Shown here: positions 10,856 through 23,900 of the stretch, one piece after another
Layout of the letters: each line of letters begins with the position of its first letter
How positions within the stretch are numbered: position 1 is the first letter of the stretch
Origin: Chondrilla cf. caribensis
Lineage: Eukaryota > Porifera > Demospongiae > Chondrillida > Chondrillidae
Direction of reading: 5' to 3'
Length of the DNA: 64,000 bases
NCBI GenBank assembly: GCA_964020155.1
Contig: OZ026559.1
Coordinates: forward strand, 1,661,345 to 1,725,344
Program-made: the position numbers and the translations under genes
Notes under the pieces: model-generated
Database searches by the model: none
What the model saw: only the letters and a program-made list of their open reading frames with translations
What the model was told of the DNA's origin: nothing

Positions 10856-11239
10856 TGTAGCATTTTATCCCTATTCTCTGAATAACAAGGTATACAACAC
10901 CTCCATTGGTATGTACGTACTTAGTCTACTTACAAAAGTATACAACTGTACTTCTGTATGTATGTACATTAGCACATTCCAATGATATATAAGTGACGTG
11001 TGACGAGACCTTGTGGTGACCATCCTGCTTTTACTGATTTGAATTTGGACTCTAGCTTATTTAATGTAGGAAAGCCTTCAGCCTTGAAGGCCACATTTCA
11101 AGACATCCACAATAAATAAATCAATGCAACAGTTTAACACATACACAAGAAGATTACAGACAATGTCTAATACTATTAGTTACATAGAAGAGTTTTAATT
11201 CAGTGTTCGTTAGCCTTGGTCCTCTCTTTGTGTCTTCCC
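10856..11239. other. Unique spacer of units A and C
   Basis: Contains TGTATGTATGTACATTAGC and CTTGTGGTGACCATC. Closely matched at 59750-60060 and absent from unit B. No gene seen. Confidence 0.45.
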
Positions 11240-11297
11240 ATGTGTGGGCAGAGGTGCAAGGGAAAATTTATCATCGTGCATGAACAGTCATAATTTA

Positions 11298-11371
11298 TCA
11301 CTACTGCCAGGATTTGAACCAGGAGGCGACCATTTGGTACAACTATCATCCTCCTCATCAGCTAACTGCAC
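11298..11371 (-). repeat. tRNA-derived SINE-like element, unit A
   Basis: Read on the minus strand it has a box A-like TAGCTGATGAGG (11353-11364) and a box B GGTTCAAATCC (11310-11320). The outer ends of the two boxes span 55 nt, exactly the tRNA position 8-62 distance. The T-arm can pair at 4 of 5 positions, but the acceptor and D arms do not pair, so it is not a working tRNA. Repeated at 60149-60223. Confidence 0.5.
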
Positions 11372-11891
11372 TCCCTCCAATCATGTGTATGTGCATGCTT
11401 CTCAGCAAATGTAGTATATTCACACTCTATGTTATATGATTCTCTGTATATTTATTACATATGCTATTTAATATATAGAGATAAATGTAATATAAAATTA
11501 ATAATATCGTATGGTTTATGTAGTGTATATGTTAGCATTGCATACAAGCATAATTAATTATATGTACAAGTCTTAAAAATTAAAATATTATTACACATTG
11601 TATCACATGCATAATTGTACCATATTATTATAGCAATTTATCTGAATCATATAATCATAATAATAATAATAATAAAAACAAATCAGTCAATGTCATGATA
11701 ACAGGTAGGAGTTTGTAAATGTGTTCACAAACTATAAAACAGCAAATCATGGACAATAATATTATAATAATTATTAAATGCAACAAAACACATGTACACC
11801 CCTCTGTACATGTAGATATACATAATTATTATGTACACTAGATGGTAGATATAATATATACATACACAGGTACACTGGTAGGTACATACCG

Positions 11892-12021
11892 TATATGCTT
11901 TAACTTTCGCAGGGTTAAATTCTTGTCATTTTCAAGGATCAGTAGCCATTACATCACAAACCGTGAAAGTGAAAATGCTAAAATCACGAAAAGTTTAACC
12001 CTGCAAAAGTTAAAGTATATA
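11892..12021. mobile_element. Foldback MITE, internally deleted copy
   Basis: 28-bp terminal inverted repeats differ at only two positions: left TATATGCTTTAACTTTCGCA and on, right the complement of TTTAACCCTGCAAAAGTTAA and on. Length 130 bp. The copy at 60962-61160 has the same ends but about 70 bp more in the middle. Confidence 0.75.
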
Positions 12022-12398
12022 CATATGTACAGGTACATTGGAAGGCATAAATGCATTAAACAGGGCTTCATTCAGAGAGAGGGCCATTCATCCCCTTGTC
12101 ACATTGAGGTTTATTCAACATTTCACTTCAATGGACTCAATAAATGGAACACACACGCTCCAAACATAAATTGGAAATAGTGTAGTTTACCTTCCTCCTT
12201 CCACAACGCACTGCTAACATGTACTGTAGATCTGTATCACATCTTTCACACTAAAATGTATTAAAATTTCATGTTAATACCCTACAACAGTTATCCCATA
12301 GAGAATATGATGCACACACCAGTACAAGTGTATACATCTTATGTGGATGTGTACAAGACACACCTACACCCACAACACTCATGCATACATGCACACAC

Positions 12399-12400
<2 letters not shown>

Positions 12401-12443
<43 letters not shown>

Positions 12444-12456
12444 ACACACACTTGTA

Positions 12457-12487
<31 letters not shown>
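12401..12487. repeat. (CA)n microsatellite
   Basis: Two CA runs separated by GGTACACACACTTGTAAG. The corresponding place in unit C (about 61500) has lost the tract. ORFs on both strands here are artefacts. Confidence 0.95.
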
Positions 12488-12489
<2 letters not shown>

Positions 12490-13200
12490 TTGGTATTTAT
12501 TCTTAAGTATCTAGTTCTCTGACTCACTCATACTAGATCTATATAGACGTTGGAATAAATGTAGCACAGTGGTCATACGTATCTCACTGCTCATACTGTG
12601 CTTCAGTTCTCAGATATTTGCTGGATCCACCAAAAGTAACCTTCTGAGCAGAGTTCCAAGTTAGAAATATATTATGAACCTGCATCATATTTGATCATAT
12701 ATACTGAGATACGTACATCAACATTTGAAGATTCAGTTGAAAGTTATGTTTTGTACGCTTACAATTTCATGCCCCTGTCATCAACAGTCTTATTGTAACA
12801 TAGTTGTAGGGATGACCCTACATCTTAATAGTGGGGCAGTTGGATGGAAGCCACATAGGTTACACACATCAGGTGTTGTCTGTATCATGTAATGTGTATG
12901 AAATCAATTACCAAGGTATGCAAGTATCTTAGACTAAAAACAACATGGTAACATTGCATTATGGAACGGATGCCTTTAAACATTGATAATGATGAGCTAC
13001 AGATAAGTGTCTACCACTGGTCAAAATAATTATGGTGATACAGTTGAGACAAATTCGAATCAATAGCTGAGAAAAATTGCATGAGTGTCTCAAATCACCT
13101 CTGAGTCATTGTACCCTTAGGCTTTATGACATCATTTTAGAATACTGAACTTACATTTACTTTACATATTGATGGAAATTGTAGCTCTTATCCAGCTATA
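12490..13200. other. Spacer without recognised genes
   Basis: Ordinary AT-rich sequence. The stretch from about 12945 is matched by 61510-61740 in unit C. No ORF with conserved protein content. Confidence 0.4.
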
Positions 13201-13745
13201 TCAAACAATACAAGCAAACCACGATGATAGTTGGATTCTGTATTTATGCTCGTTTAATGATCAGTCAAGACGAACTCCCTCGTCTTGACCTCCATTGGTT
13301 CAATTTAATTGTAGCTCACTCTCTTACAGTGTTCTCCCGCAAGCTACAAAAACACTCCGGGTTCCCAAACCGAATGACTGTAACGTGTAATAAACTGTGT
13401 TGTACTCCAACAACTATAAGAATAAAGGTGCTCTTGAATTGGAATAAGGAACCTATGACGACATATGATGTGTGCCCGACGTCATTCCCACGTGATAACG
13501 CATTCCTCCGTCAAGATTATGTAGTTTAGTCTGGCTTCTTGACTCGGAGACGAATCAATACGAGTTGACGTATTCTAATCGAGGTGGGTCAAGTTACTTA
13601 AAAGTTATCAGTTGATTTTCACTGAATTGCTATATATTTTCTTCCAAAGGACCCCGGTGAACTCCACCGCTCACCCGAAGTTATAGCGATTTGTCCTGAT
13701 CCCTACCCTGACTATACCACTCATCGTTTGGAATATTCCTTCCAG
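13200..13745 (+). promoter_or_regulatory. Conserved 5' block of gene B with putative non-coding first exon
   Basis: The block recurs before gene C (35450-36312) and at the end of the array (61740-62350). Shared elements are TGACGACATATG, an E-box CACGTG (13489-13494) next to GACGTCATT, and a terminal segment starting GACCCCGGTGAACTCCA that ends in AG|GTAATTTAC (donor at 13746). I infer promoter plus untranslated exon. Frame-breaking indels between the copies argue against coding. Confidence 0.5.
13264..13289. other. Perfect 10-bp hairpin in the gene B 5' block
   Basis: GTCAAGACGA, a 6-nt loop, then TCGTCTTGAC. The copy at 61812 has substitutions that break the stem. Confidence 0.6.
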
Positions 13746-15093
13746 GTAATTTACATATTCTGCTATGCATGAATGATCCTGCTGTGTAGTGCATGTATTA
13801 TAGCCAACATGAGTTATGATGGCGATTTTATTGTCATTTACAATTAAGTCGAATAGCCTAAGGGGATATTATGAAAAGATTTAGCATATTAAGAAAAGAT
13901 TGTAAAAAATGGGCTGGAAACGAGTGAGGCCCCATTTTGTGTTCAACACCCCACACAACTCCTGGGTCATATAGAGGAGAGGTTAGCATCATTAGAATCA
14001 CAAATATCTTTCGCATACTCAATACTATAATATAAATTCACTGTTGCTGTTACACATGGGAATGCATATTATATGCATGTCATACAGGACATTGCAATGA
14101 AAACAGTTACAGGAACATCTGAAAAATTCCCAACACTTGAAAACACTGCCTTGTTGATTGAGTTGCACGTAACTACGGGGACTAGATATGTGGGGTTCTA
14201 CTGTATGTAAAATTACATGTATTAACAGTGTGTGTGATCAATTATTTCATAAGCAAATTTGACATAATATAATGGTATTAATGGAATTTGAAATAAATAG
14301 TAAATAAGGATGGAAGTGATATGTGCCACTAACTTCAAATCAGAAGTGACAGAGTTTGCACCCAAGCCGGCCTGGAAAGAGACAGCATTCCCTATGTTAT
14401 TTATTCCTTGTCTATTATTATAATAAATAATAATTTATGTATTGCATATATAATATTCATCACATTATTCCAACATTATTTACTCCAAAAATATCTTAAT
14501 TTAGGGATCCACTTTTTGTTATTAGTTTTTTTGAAATTAGTATAAGTTAGTTTTTTTCTTTATGTTACTTAATAATTCATCCATTGCTAATTAAATTTAA
14601 AAATATATTATTATGTTCTCTATTATTAGAATTCTTAATTAATGTGTAATTATATTGTGGTATAGGCTATAATATTATACTAATATCAATAATATTAGTA
14701 ATAAAATTTATATACTCAATATGCCTACTAATATAGTACTGATATACAATGCAAAAACAGATGAAGAGAGCAGTGAGCTGTCGAAAAGTTTGCATTGAAT
14801 AATCATTTGGCTAGTGAATTGCATTTATTTTTTCCTACTAATATAGTTATTAAAAATCCAAAAGTCATTTTAATGATCATAGTTGCAGTATAATGTTTAC
14901 TTGATCGAATCATGAGTGCAATGTATAATATAATATTATGCGTATATTGTAATATATGTAAAATTGACTAATTTACCCATTTCAAACAGAAATCTAATCA
15001 GAATACATTTACTATAATATTATGTGTAGTGTATTGATTTCATGGGATTATAATAATGGATAATAATTATGTGATTTTTTTTCCTCATTATAG
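13746..15093 (+). other. Probable 5'UTR intron of gene B
   Basis: Donor GTAATT at 13746; acceptor TTCCTCATTATAG ends at 15093, 31 nt before the start codon. The intron is AT-rich and holds a MITE-like end GGGGTTCTACTGTATG at about 14192. The equivalent gene C intron is 36313-37777. Confidence 0.45.
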
Positions 15094-15108
15094 GACTAAT
15101 ATTTCCAG

Positions 15109-15138
15109 ATGAGAGTTCCCGACAATGCAGTCTGTTAA
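15109..15138 (+). promoter_or_regulatory. Overlapping upstream ORF of gene B
   Basis: ATG at 15109 opens a 9-codon frame that ends at TAA 15136-15138, past the main ATG (15125) and out of frame with it. Such a uORF normally lowers translation of the main frame. Gene C has a closed uORF instead (37799-37816). Confidence 0.45.
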
Positions 15139-18100
15139 GTCTGATCTCCAGTCTATTTTTCATCAATATGATGACATACTGGAATTGTTCTTTCAAGGAG
15201 ATGTCAGTTCTTTTGATATAAATGCACGTGACTCCCATGGAAAGACTCTTCTTCACCATGCTTGTGAGTATGGATTGACTGAGGAAGTGTCAATTCTACT
15301 AGCCAATGATGCCCAGGCAGACATATGTGACGAAAAGGGCTATACACCTCTTCACTATGCATGCCAGAACAATCAAATAAATTATGATATATGTAAGATT
15401 GTGATACAGAGACACCCATATTTAATACTACCATTAACTCAAGGTGGTAGTGGATCCGGATCTACTGTTACTTCTCAAGACGAGTGCAGTAGAACAATCC
15501 TTCATTACGCATGCATTCATGGTGATTTTGATGTAGTAGATAATCTGCTAAAAGGTGGTGCTGATCCTTGTGTTCAGGACATCTATGGCAACAACCCTAT
15601 GCACTATGCTTGTACATATGGTCACCTCAAGTGCATCCAGTGTTTTACAACAAACCGCCAAAATCCCTTTGAAATCCTGCAAGTCTCCAACATGGCTTGT
15701 TGCACACCTGTCTCTATGAAAACCAGCAGCGGTGGAACAATCTTGCATGTGGCCTGTGCCCAAGGTGACATTGTCACAGTAAAAATACTTCTCAAAGCAG
15801 GTGCTGATCCCAATGTAACAGATGAGTTTGGTTTCACACCACTTATGAGGGCAGTAGTGAGCACTAGCAAGTCTGATATCACCACTAATGTGGTTCATTC
15901 CATCATTACTGCTCTTTGTAATAACAACTGCAATGTAAATGCAGAATTTGTACCTTCAAAACCATCTGATTATTTTGAGGGTTCCACTGCTCTGCACATG
16001 GCCATTGATACAAAATGGATAAATAATCAATTGTGTGTACGGGCATTAGTTGATAATGGTGCTGCACTGGATGCAAGAGATGTACATGGTCGTACTCCTC
16101 TTCACATTGCTAGTATGCGGGGACACCACCATTTGATCAAACTACTAGCTTCTTCTCCAGAGTCTTTCCATATCAAAGATAATGATGGCTGTACACCTCT
16201 ACACTACGCCTGCAAGAACTCTCACGTTAAATGTGTCAGAGAGTTTCTGGTCCAACCTCCAGATGTCATTAGTGATCTAATGGAAGTTGCTAATAATGAT
16301 GGTACTACACCTCTTTCTGTAAGAACAGGCAGTGGTGGAACAATCTTACATGTTGCCTGCGAAAAAGGAGACATTAATCTAGCAAAGAAGCTTCTGGAGG
16401 CTGGTGCTGATCCCAATGTAACAGATGAGTTTGGTTTTACACCACTCATGAGGGCAGTAGTGAGCACTAACAAGTCTGGTATTACCACTAATGTGGTTTC
16501 TTCCATCATTACTGCTCTTTGTAACAGCAAATGCAATGTAAATGCACCATTTGTACCCTCAAAACCATCTGACTCAAATGTACATTATTGTGAGGGATCT
16601 ACTGCTCTGCACATGGCTAGTGATGTATTGAAAAGTATTCATTTGTGTGTACAGGCATTAGTTAATAATGGTGCTGCAGTGGACGCAAGAGATGTACATG
16701 GTCGTTCTCCTCTTCACATTGCTAGTATTCGGAGAAACCACAGATTGATCAAACTACTAGCTCCCTCTCCAGAGTCTGTCCACTTCAAAGATAATGATGG
16801 CTGTACACCTCTATACTATGCCTGCAAACATTCTCACTTTGAATGTATCCAAGCATTCTTTGTCCAGTGTCCAGATGTCATCAGTAATCTAATGAAGGTT
16901 GCTAATAATGAAGGTACTACACCTCTTTCTGTAAGAACAGGCAGTGGTGGAACAATCTTACATGTTGCCTGTGAAAAAGGAGACATTAATCTAGCAAAGA
17001 AGCTTCTCGATGTTGGTGCTGATCCCAATGTAACAGATGAGTTTGGTTTTACACCACTCATGAGGGCAGTAGTGAGCACTAACAAGTCTGGTATTACCAC
17101 TGGTGTGGTATCTTCCATCATTACTGCTCTTTGTAACAGCAAATGCAATGTAAATGCACCATTTGTACCCTCAAAGCCATCTGACTCAAATGTACATTAT
17201 TGTGAGGGTTCTACTGCCCTGCACATGGCTAGTGATGTATTGAAAAGTATTCGTTTGTGTGTACAGGCATTAGTTAATAATGGTGCTGCAGTGGACGCAA
17301 GAAATGTACATGGTCGTACTCCTCTTCACATTGCTAGTATGCGGGGACACCACAGATTGATCAAACTACTAGCTCCCTCTCCAGAGTCTGTCCACTTCAA
17401 AGATAATGATGGCTGTACACCTCTATACTATGCCTGTAAGAACTCCCACCATGAATGTGTTGGAGAGTTTATGGTCCAGATTCCAGGTGTTGTTTGTGAT
17501 TTGATGAAGGTCGCCAATAAATATGGTGCCACACCTTTGTCTGTACGAGGGCATAATGATCAAACAATCCTACATGTTGCCTGTAAGAAAGGAGATCTTT
17601 CTATAGTTAAGAAGGTTCTTGAAGCGGGTGCTGATCCTATCATAACAGATAGGTTTGGCTATACACCTCTACACTATGCCTGTGAAAACTCTCACCTTGA
17701 ATGTGTCAGAGAGTTCATGGTCCAGGCTCCAGATGTTGTTTGTGATTTGATGAAGGTTGCCAATAATTTTGGTGCCACACCTTTTTCTGTTCGAGCAGAT
17801 AATAATCAAACAATCCTACATGTAGCCTGTGAAAAAGGAGATCTTTCCATAGTTAAGAAGGTTCTTGAAACAAGTGCTGATCCTAACGTAACAGATATTC
17901 TTGGCTGTACACCTCTACACTATGCCTGTAAGAACTCTCACCTTGAATGTGTCAGAGCGTTCATGGTCCAGATTCCAGATGTTATTTGTGATTTGATGAA
18001 GGTTGCCAATAAATATGGTGCCACACCTTTGTCTGTACGAACAGATAATGATCAAACAATCCTACATGTTGCCTGCAAGAAAGGAGATCTTTCTATAGTT

Positions 18101-20912
18101 AAGAAGGTTCTTGAAGCAGGTACTGATCCTAACGCACAAGATGGAAGAACTTTCACACCACTTATGCTTGCTGTGCAGAATGTTGATGATGTAGAGGCTG
18201 CAGATATTGTTGGTATTCTCTGTGAATTTAAATGCAACCTCAATATTCAAACATCACATGTTTTAAAGTCTTTCACTGCTCTTCATCTTGCTTGTGAGTT
18301 AGGCAAGGAAAAGTGTGTGGAAATGCTAGTGGCCAAAGGAGCCAATGTACTGGTACGATCTAAGGATGGTTTAACACCACTTCACCTTGCTTGTAAGGGT
18401 GGATGTCACACTTTAACAAGTGCTCTGATCACTGAGGAAACTTTAAGAGCTTGTGATTACATTAGAGGTTGGACACCTCTTCATTATGCTTGTCAGTATC
18501 ATCACTTTGAATGTGTGAAAGAAATTGTCAATGTGGTTGAATTCTCAAAACTACTCCTCCAAATCCACCAAAAATATCCTAGAAATATCCTCCCTCCTTT
18601 TTACAACCTGAGAGATCAAGATGGTAGAACCATTCTCCATCATGCATGCTTGAGAAGTGACGTACAGTTTGTAGAGAATCTCCTCAACCTTGGTGCAGAT
18701 CTGAATGTACAAGATAACGATAGTGCTACACCTTTAATGTGTGTTCTCCAGTATCATGATAGTGATATAGATGTGAATCTATTGTCACTTGTGTTGTCAC
18801 AGGAATGGAAACCAGACATCAAAGACAACAGTGGACGCACAGCACTCCATTATTCCGCCAAGTGTGAAGATATTCGGATACCATTGATGCTCATCTCAGC
18901 TGGATGTGATGTAACAGCAGTTGATAATTATGGACGGACATTCTCCGATCTGATATCAAAAGAGTCACTCCGACTCATAAACAAACAACTTTTGAGGATT
19001 GATCGTCGGCAGATAATTTGTGTTGTAGGATATCCAAAATGTGGGAAGACTACTATTATTGCAGCTTTTCAACAGGCTCAACAAAACCATGGTACATTAC
19101 AAAGATTGGCTGCACGTCTGAAGTTCAACACAAAAGTAACTTTGGATAACAGTCGAACATCTGGGATAGACACTAAAGTGATTGCTACTAAAAGGCTGGG
19201 AAGCTTAATCTTCTTTGACTTTGCTGGCCAATCTGAGTACTATGCTTCTCACTTAGCATTCCTTGAAAGTGCGTTATCAGCCAAAGGATCTACAATCACC
19301 TTCATAATGATGGTTGACCTGAGATGTTCTGAACAAGACAGAATAGCACAGTGCAAGGAATGGCTGTTCCCAATAAAGGGCATTTCAAATGACCACAATA
19401 TGCTGAATGTGATACTGATAGGCAGCCACCTTGATAAAGTAGGATCAGTTTCCACATCAACCTCATCATTACAGGATACTCTGAAGGAGCTCAAGAGAAC
19501 ATTGGGTACACCTCAGATGAGGTTTATTGATTGCTGGGGGATTGATTGTCGTCTGTTGTCATCAAAGGGGATGACAAACCTACAAAATTACTTACAGTCA
19601 ACTCATCCTGTCCATAGTACATCAGCTGAAGCAAGCCAGGTCCCCCTTGGAGCCTGTTTACTGTTTGACAGACTGAAGAAGTCTGAGAATCCTCCACTCG
19701 CCATCACACCTTCCAAGATCATTGACAAACTGAAGAATGGACGTCCTCCAATTCCTCTGACAGTGAAGTACATTGACAGCTGTTGTCAAGACCTTGCTGC
19801 ATCAGGCCTAGTCCTGTACATTCCCAACAGAGAAGATGCTGGGGAGAGCTGGTTGATTCTTGAGATGGAAGAGATCCTCAGTCATGTTCACGGCAAACTG
19901 TTTGCACCTGATTCTGCAGAGTTTCCAATGCACGACAAGAATCTCGCTAACAAGTTTGGACTGGTTCATGTGGAAGAACTTACATTGGCCTTTAAAGATA
20001 GCCCTCTTGATCCAGAACTGGTACAAAAGCTTTTAATGGCCATGGAATTCTGTCATCCTGTAGACAGTTCACTGATGACTGAAGAAATATTGGCTGTCTT
20101 ATTCTCCAAGGTTTCTGCAAATGTACACTTCGATAAGAGACAATCATGTTCTATATCAACTCCAACTGGAAAACATTTAATTTCCAATTTATTTCAAAAT
20201 TTGCTATTTTTCCCTTCCCTTGTGAAAGCCAATGAAGAATCAGTCATCCTATCTACAGAATCTGATATCCCAGGAGATGATTGTCATTGGGTGTGTTGGG
20301 AGCTGAGCACAGTGAAGCCTCACTTCCTTCATCCTAGATTCCAACAGGCTGTGTTCATCAGACTGGCTTGTAACCATGTACAGAAACACAAGTCAGATCT
20401 CTCTACAGTTGAGGAACACAGCTGCACTGTCAGCAAGAATGCCATGTCCTGGAGCACTATCCATGGTGTAGATGTCTGCATACAGATCATGCACAAGTCT
20501 ACAATCAAGGTGCTGGCTAGGAGTAGACCAGGAGTGAAGGTGTCCTCCTTGATGGAGATGTTTTCAAGTGTAGTCAGTGATGTCCTCACAGTACGAGCTA
20601 ACCACGCTCCAGGTGTGGATGCCTACTCTGTATTTCGTGTGATGGAGAAGGGTACTCCAGGAGAACACACTGTACCAGTCTCCTCAATCATTGATGTTGT
20701 TCAAGCCGGTGGAATGTATGTTAACTCCAGAGAGCATCCACTTACGCAGTTTTTTTTGGAAGACCTCTTTCCTGACTGGGAAATATCAGTGACACTGCTG
20801 GAGAAGATGGTGTCGATTTCAAAAATTAATCATGATCCTCAGGCTACAGCTGAAGACAATAGTGAAGACATCCAAAGTGGGCCTGTGATGAGTGACAGAC
20901 CTTATCATGAAA
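15125..20912 (+). other. Gene B exon 1: ankyrin repeats, Roc and COR
   Basis: One intron-free exon of 5.8 kb. Ankyrin repeats come in a higher-order module of about 200 residues (markers VRTGSGGTILHVAC, DEFGFTPLMRAVVS, FVPSKPSDS, DNGAALDARDVHGRTPLHIA, FKDNDGCTPLYYAC) occurring about three times, then in simpler units. It ends at donor GTGAGC (20913). Confidence 0.85.
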
Positions 20913-23900
20913 GTGAGCTTAACTTTTCATTTATATTCCCATGATTTTTTTCAATACTATGTATATAATATTATACGTATTTTAATATTAATAGACAGGG
21001 CCGGACTATTTCAGTTTTCTTTGTCCAATTGAGATTGAAGTTGTTAATGTTAGCTTGTAACATTTCAATTCCCCATCTCTCCATGCAGGTCAGAAGCTTA
21101 TACTGTCAGATGTATATTCAGCTTTAACTACTGAAGAGGTAGTGGCATCCAAATGGAAGCTCTTCGCTCTTCACTTGAAAGTTGATTGGGATTTTGTTGT
21201 GATCATTGAAGAACAATGTCCTGACTCTTCTAACCGGTTCTATGGCAAGCATGGAAGGTTAAAACAGTGTCTTCATTACTTACTTGAAGAATGGTTATAT
21301 GAACAGAAAGGCACAGGTGACCTCCCTCGCACTTGGGACACTATAGTAACTGCATTGGAGAGTTGTAGGATTTCCTCTCTAGCTGAGAGTCTACGAAGGC
21401 AGATCAAACTTGGTAAGTGCTATTACTGTACAATTGAGCATAATATTTGAACAGCCTCCATCTTAGAATGGTGAATTGTCTAAATTGATTGCTGGATTGC
21501 ATATATTGTGTAGTAGAAATAGTAATTGTCATACAACTATATACAATAAAATTTTGATATGATACGCATGTATCCAATTGATCCAAAGCAGTGTGATGCC
21601 ATAGGTGACCACATATTAAGTAGATGGCTCATATTTTGAATGTGAACCTTGTATCCAGCGTAACATTCACATCCTAAAGACCTGATACAATATGACTGCT
21701 AGATCATATTCTTCTTTTCACCATTCAACCTTCTATCTCACTACTACTGCAATACAGCTGGCTCAAGTACTCCTCAAGACACAGTTACTTCAGAACAGAA
21801 GTCACCAAGTGGTGATAAGGAGCAGAATACCACTGTACATGGACCTAGTCCAGGACCTGGCAAACATGGCTCCAAAGATGATGTTACATGTACGTAAGTC
21901 GTCTGGATTACATGGCTAGACTATAGACTATAGACTAGGACTAATTTAGTTTTCTTTTCCAAAGTGAGATTAAAGTTGTTGATGTTAGCTTGTAACATTT
22001 GAATGTCCCCTATCTCCATGCAGGTCAAAAGCTCATACTGTCAGATGTATATTCAGCTTTAACTACTGAAGATGTAGTGGCATCCAATTGGCAGCTCTTT
22101 GCTCTTCACTTGAAAGTTGAAAGGGATTTCATTCAGCTCATTGAGGAAGCATGTTTTGAGTCTTCTGGCAGGTTCTATGGGCAAAAAAGATCGAAGAAAG
22201 AAGTGTGTCTTTATAATGTACTTGAAGCATGGTTATCTGAAAAGGAAGGCACAGGTGACCTCCCTCGTACTTGGGAAACTATTGTAACTGTATTGGAGAG
22301 TTGCCGAATACCCACTTTAGCTGAGAATCTTGGAAAACAGATGAGATTCAGTAAGTACTACTCAATAGAACATGTATGAACAGCCTCAGCATTAGAATTA
22401 ATGGTGACATGTCTAAATTGATTATTGGATCCAAACATAAAATATTGGAATGGTAACTGTTCTGATATTATACACATTAGAATAAATGATAATATCCACA
22501 TGGCCACCTGTCAGTGTCTAGTTCATCCAATGAACCTCACATGCAGCATAACATTCATATCCTAAATCCCGATACAATATGGCCACTAGATCTTTCAGAT
22601 TCTTCTGTTGTTTATCATCAAACCTTCTATCTCACCGCTACTACATTATAGCTGGCTCAAGTACTCCTCACGACACAGATACTTCAGAACAGGAATCATC
22701 AAGTGGTGATAAGGAGCAGAATATCACTGTACATGAACCTCGTCCACGACCTGACAAACATGGCTCCAAAGATGATGTTACATGTAAGTTGTCTAGAGTA
22801 CACGGCTTGTGTGGAGTGTTTTACATAAATTTCTCTCTATGTCTCTCTGAGCAGGGAGGGATAACAGTAGCTTACCATCCAGTGAACAAGATGTACCTGA
22901 ACCTCTCACTCCTGACAATGGAGATGTAGAGTCCTCACATGAACAGGCTGTATTTAATGCAGGTTTGTGTATACGTATACATGCATACAGGTTCTTGTAG
23001 ACAAACCCGAACAAGCCTAAATATGGAGTAGGTAGAAACCTATGAAATTTATGGTTATAATTGCAAACACTGATTTTTGGATCTATGCATGAATTTGTAG
23101 TTGGAATGGTATCTGTGGTAATACTATTAATACAGTCAATAAAATTTAATTTGATGATTTACACACGGCCACCTGTTAGTGTCTAATTCATCTGAAGAAA
23201 TGTGATTTGTAGGTGACCATGCATAATAGTGACCAAATTTTTGTTTAGGCAGAAACAAGGTACGTACACAGTCTTCTGGAAACTATCACTCAAATGAACT
23301 ATAATTTAAAAATTGTGTACATGCATGTGCATTCTACGTATGTGTATGAAAACAGGTTAACATTAATCCGTTAACAGTTTAACAGTTCATCCGCTAGCAG
23401 AAATTTATCAGTTAACCTTTAGCCCTTTTATTGTTCACCATTACCCTTTCAATTATGTCAGTGTTTTTGAGCATACACAATCATCAACACTATCCTGCTT
23501 ATGTCCACAGATACCCTACCAAACTTGATGGATGATTTCCATGAGAGTAAAAGATGTACTAAGAAATCTGTACTCAGAGCTCAAGACATAACTCTGGAAT
23601 CAGATGTAACACAAGAAGAAGAGGAGTCTGGAAGTGAACCTCAACTGAACCAGAAGTGTATGTGCAAGTTGAACTGACAAAACTATAACTGACTCAAATC
23701 CTGTGATCAATAGATTCAATTCAGAAACTGGTCTTCTTTGATTTCACTTATAGTACTCAAACTGAAACCAACTGAAGCAGAGCTAGTTCGACTGGTTGGA
23801 TCACAGATGTGTGCTAAGTGGAATACCTTTGTTGTCTACTTGGGTATAGAGAAGCACATTAGAGATGAGGTATCTTACAAATGCCTCAGAGAACCAAAGG

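Noticed and set aside
11298..11371. Functional tRNA gene on the minus strand
   Set aside because: Acceptor and D stems do not pair; only the promoter boxes and T-arm are tRNA-like.
13224..13529. 101-codon ORF in the gene B 5' block
   Set aside because: Not conserved as a frame in the copies at 35.5 and 61.8 kb, where indels break it.
15548..20589. Long antisense ORFs opposite the ankyrin and COR coding exons
   Set aside because: They recur wherever the sense modules recur and mirror the sense codon pattern; no start context, splice sites or homology.
23658..23669. GC–AG intron with donor GCAAGT at 23664 in gene B
   Set aside because: An ordinary in-phase donor GTATGT at 23658 matches the paralogous exon at 24777, so a GC donor is not needed.
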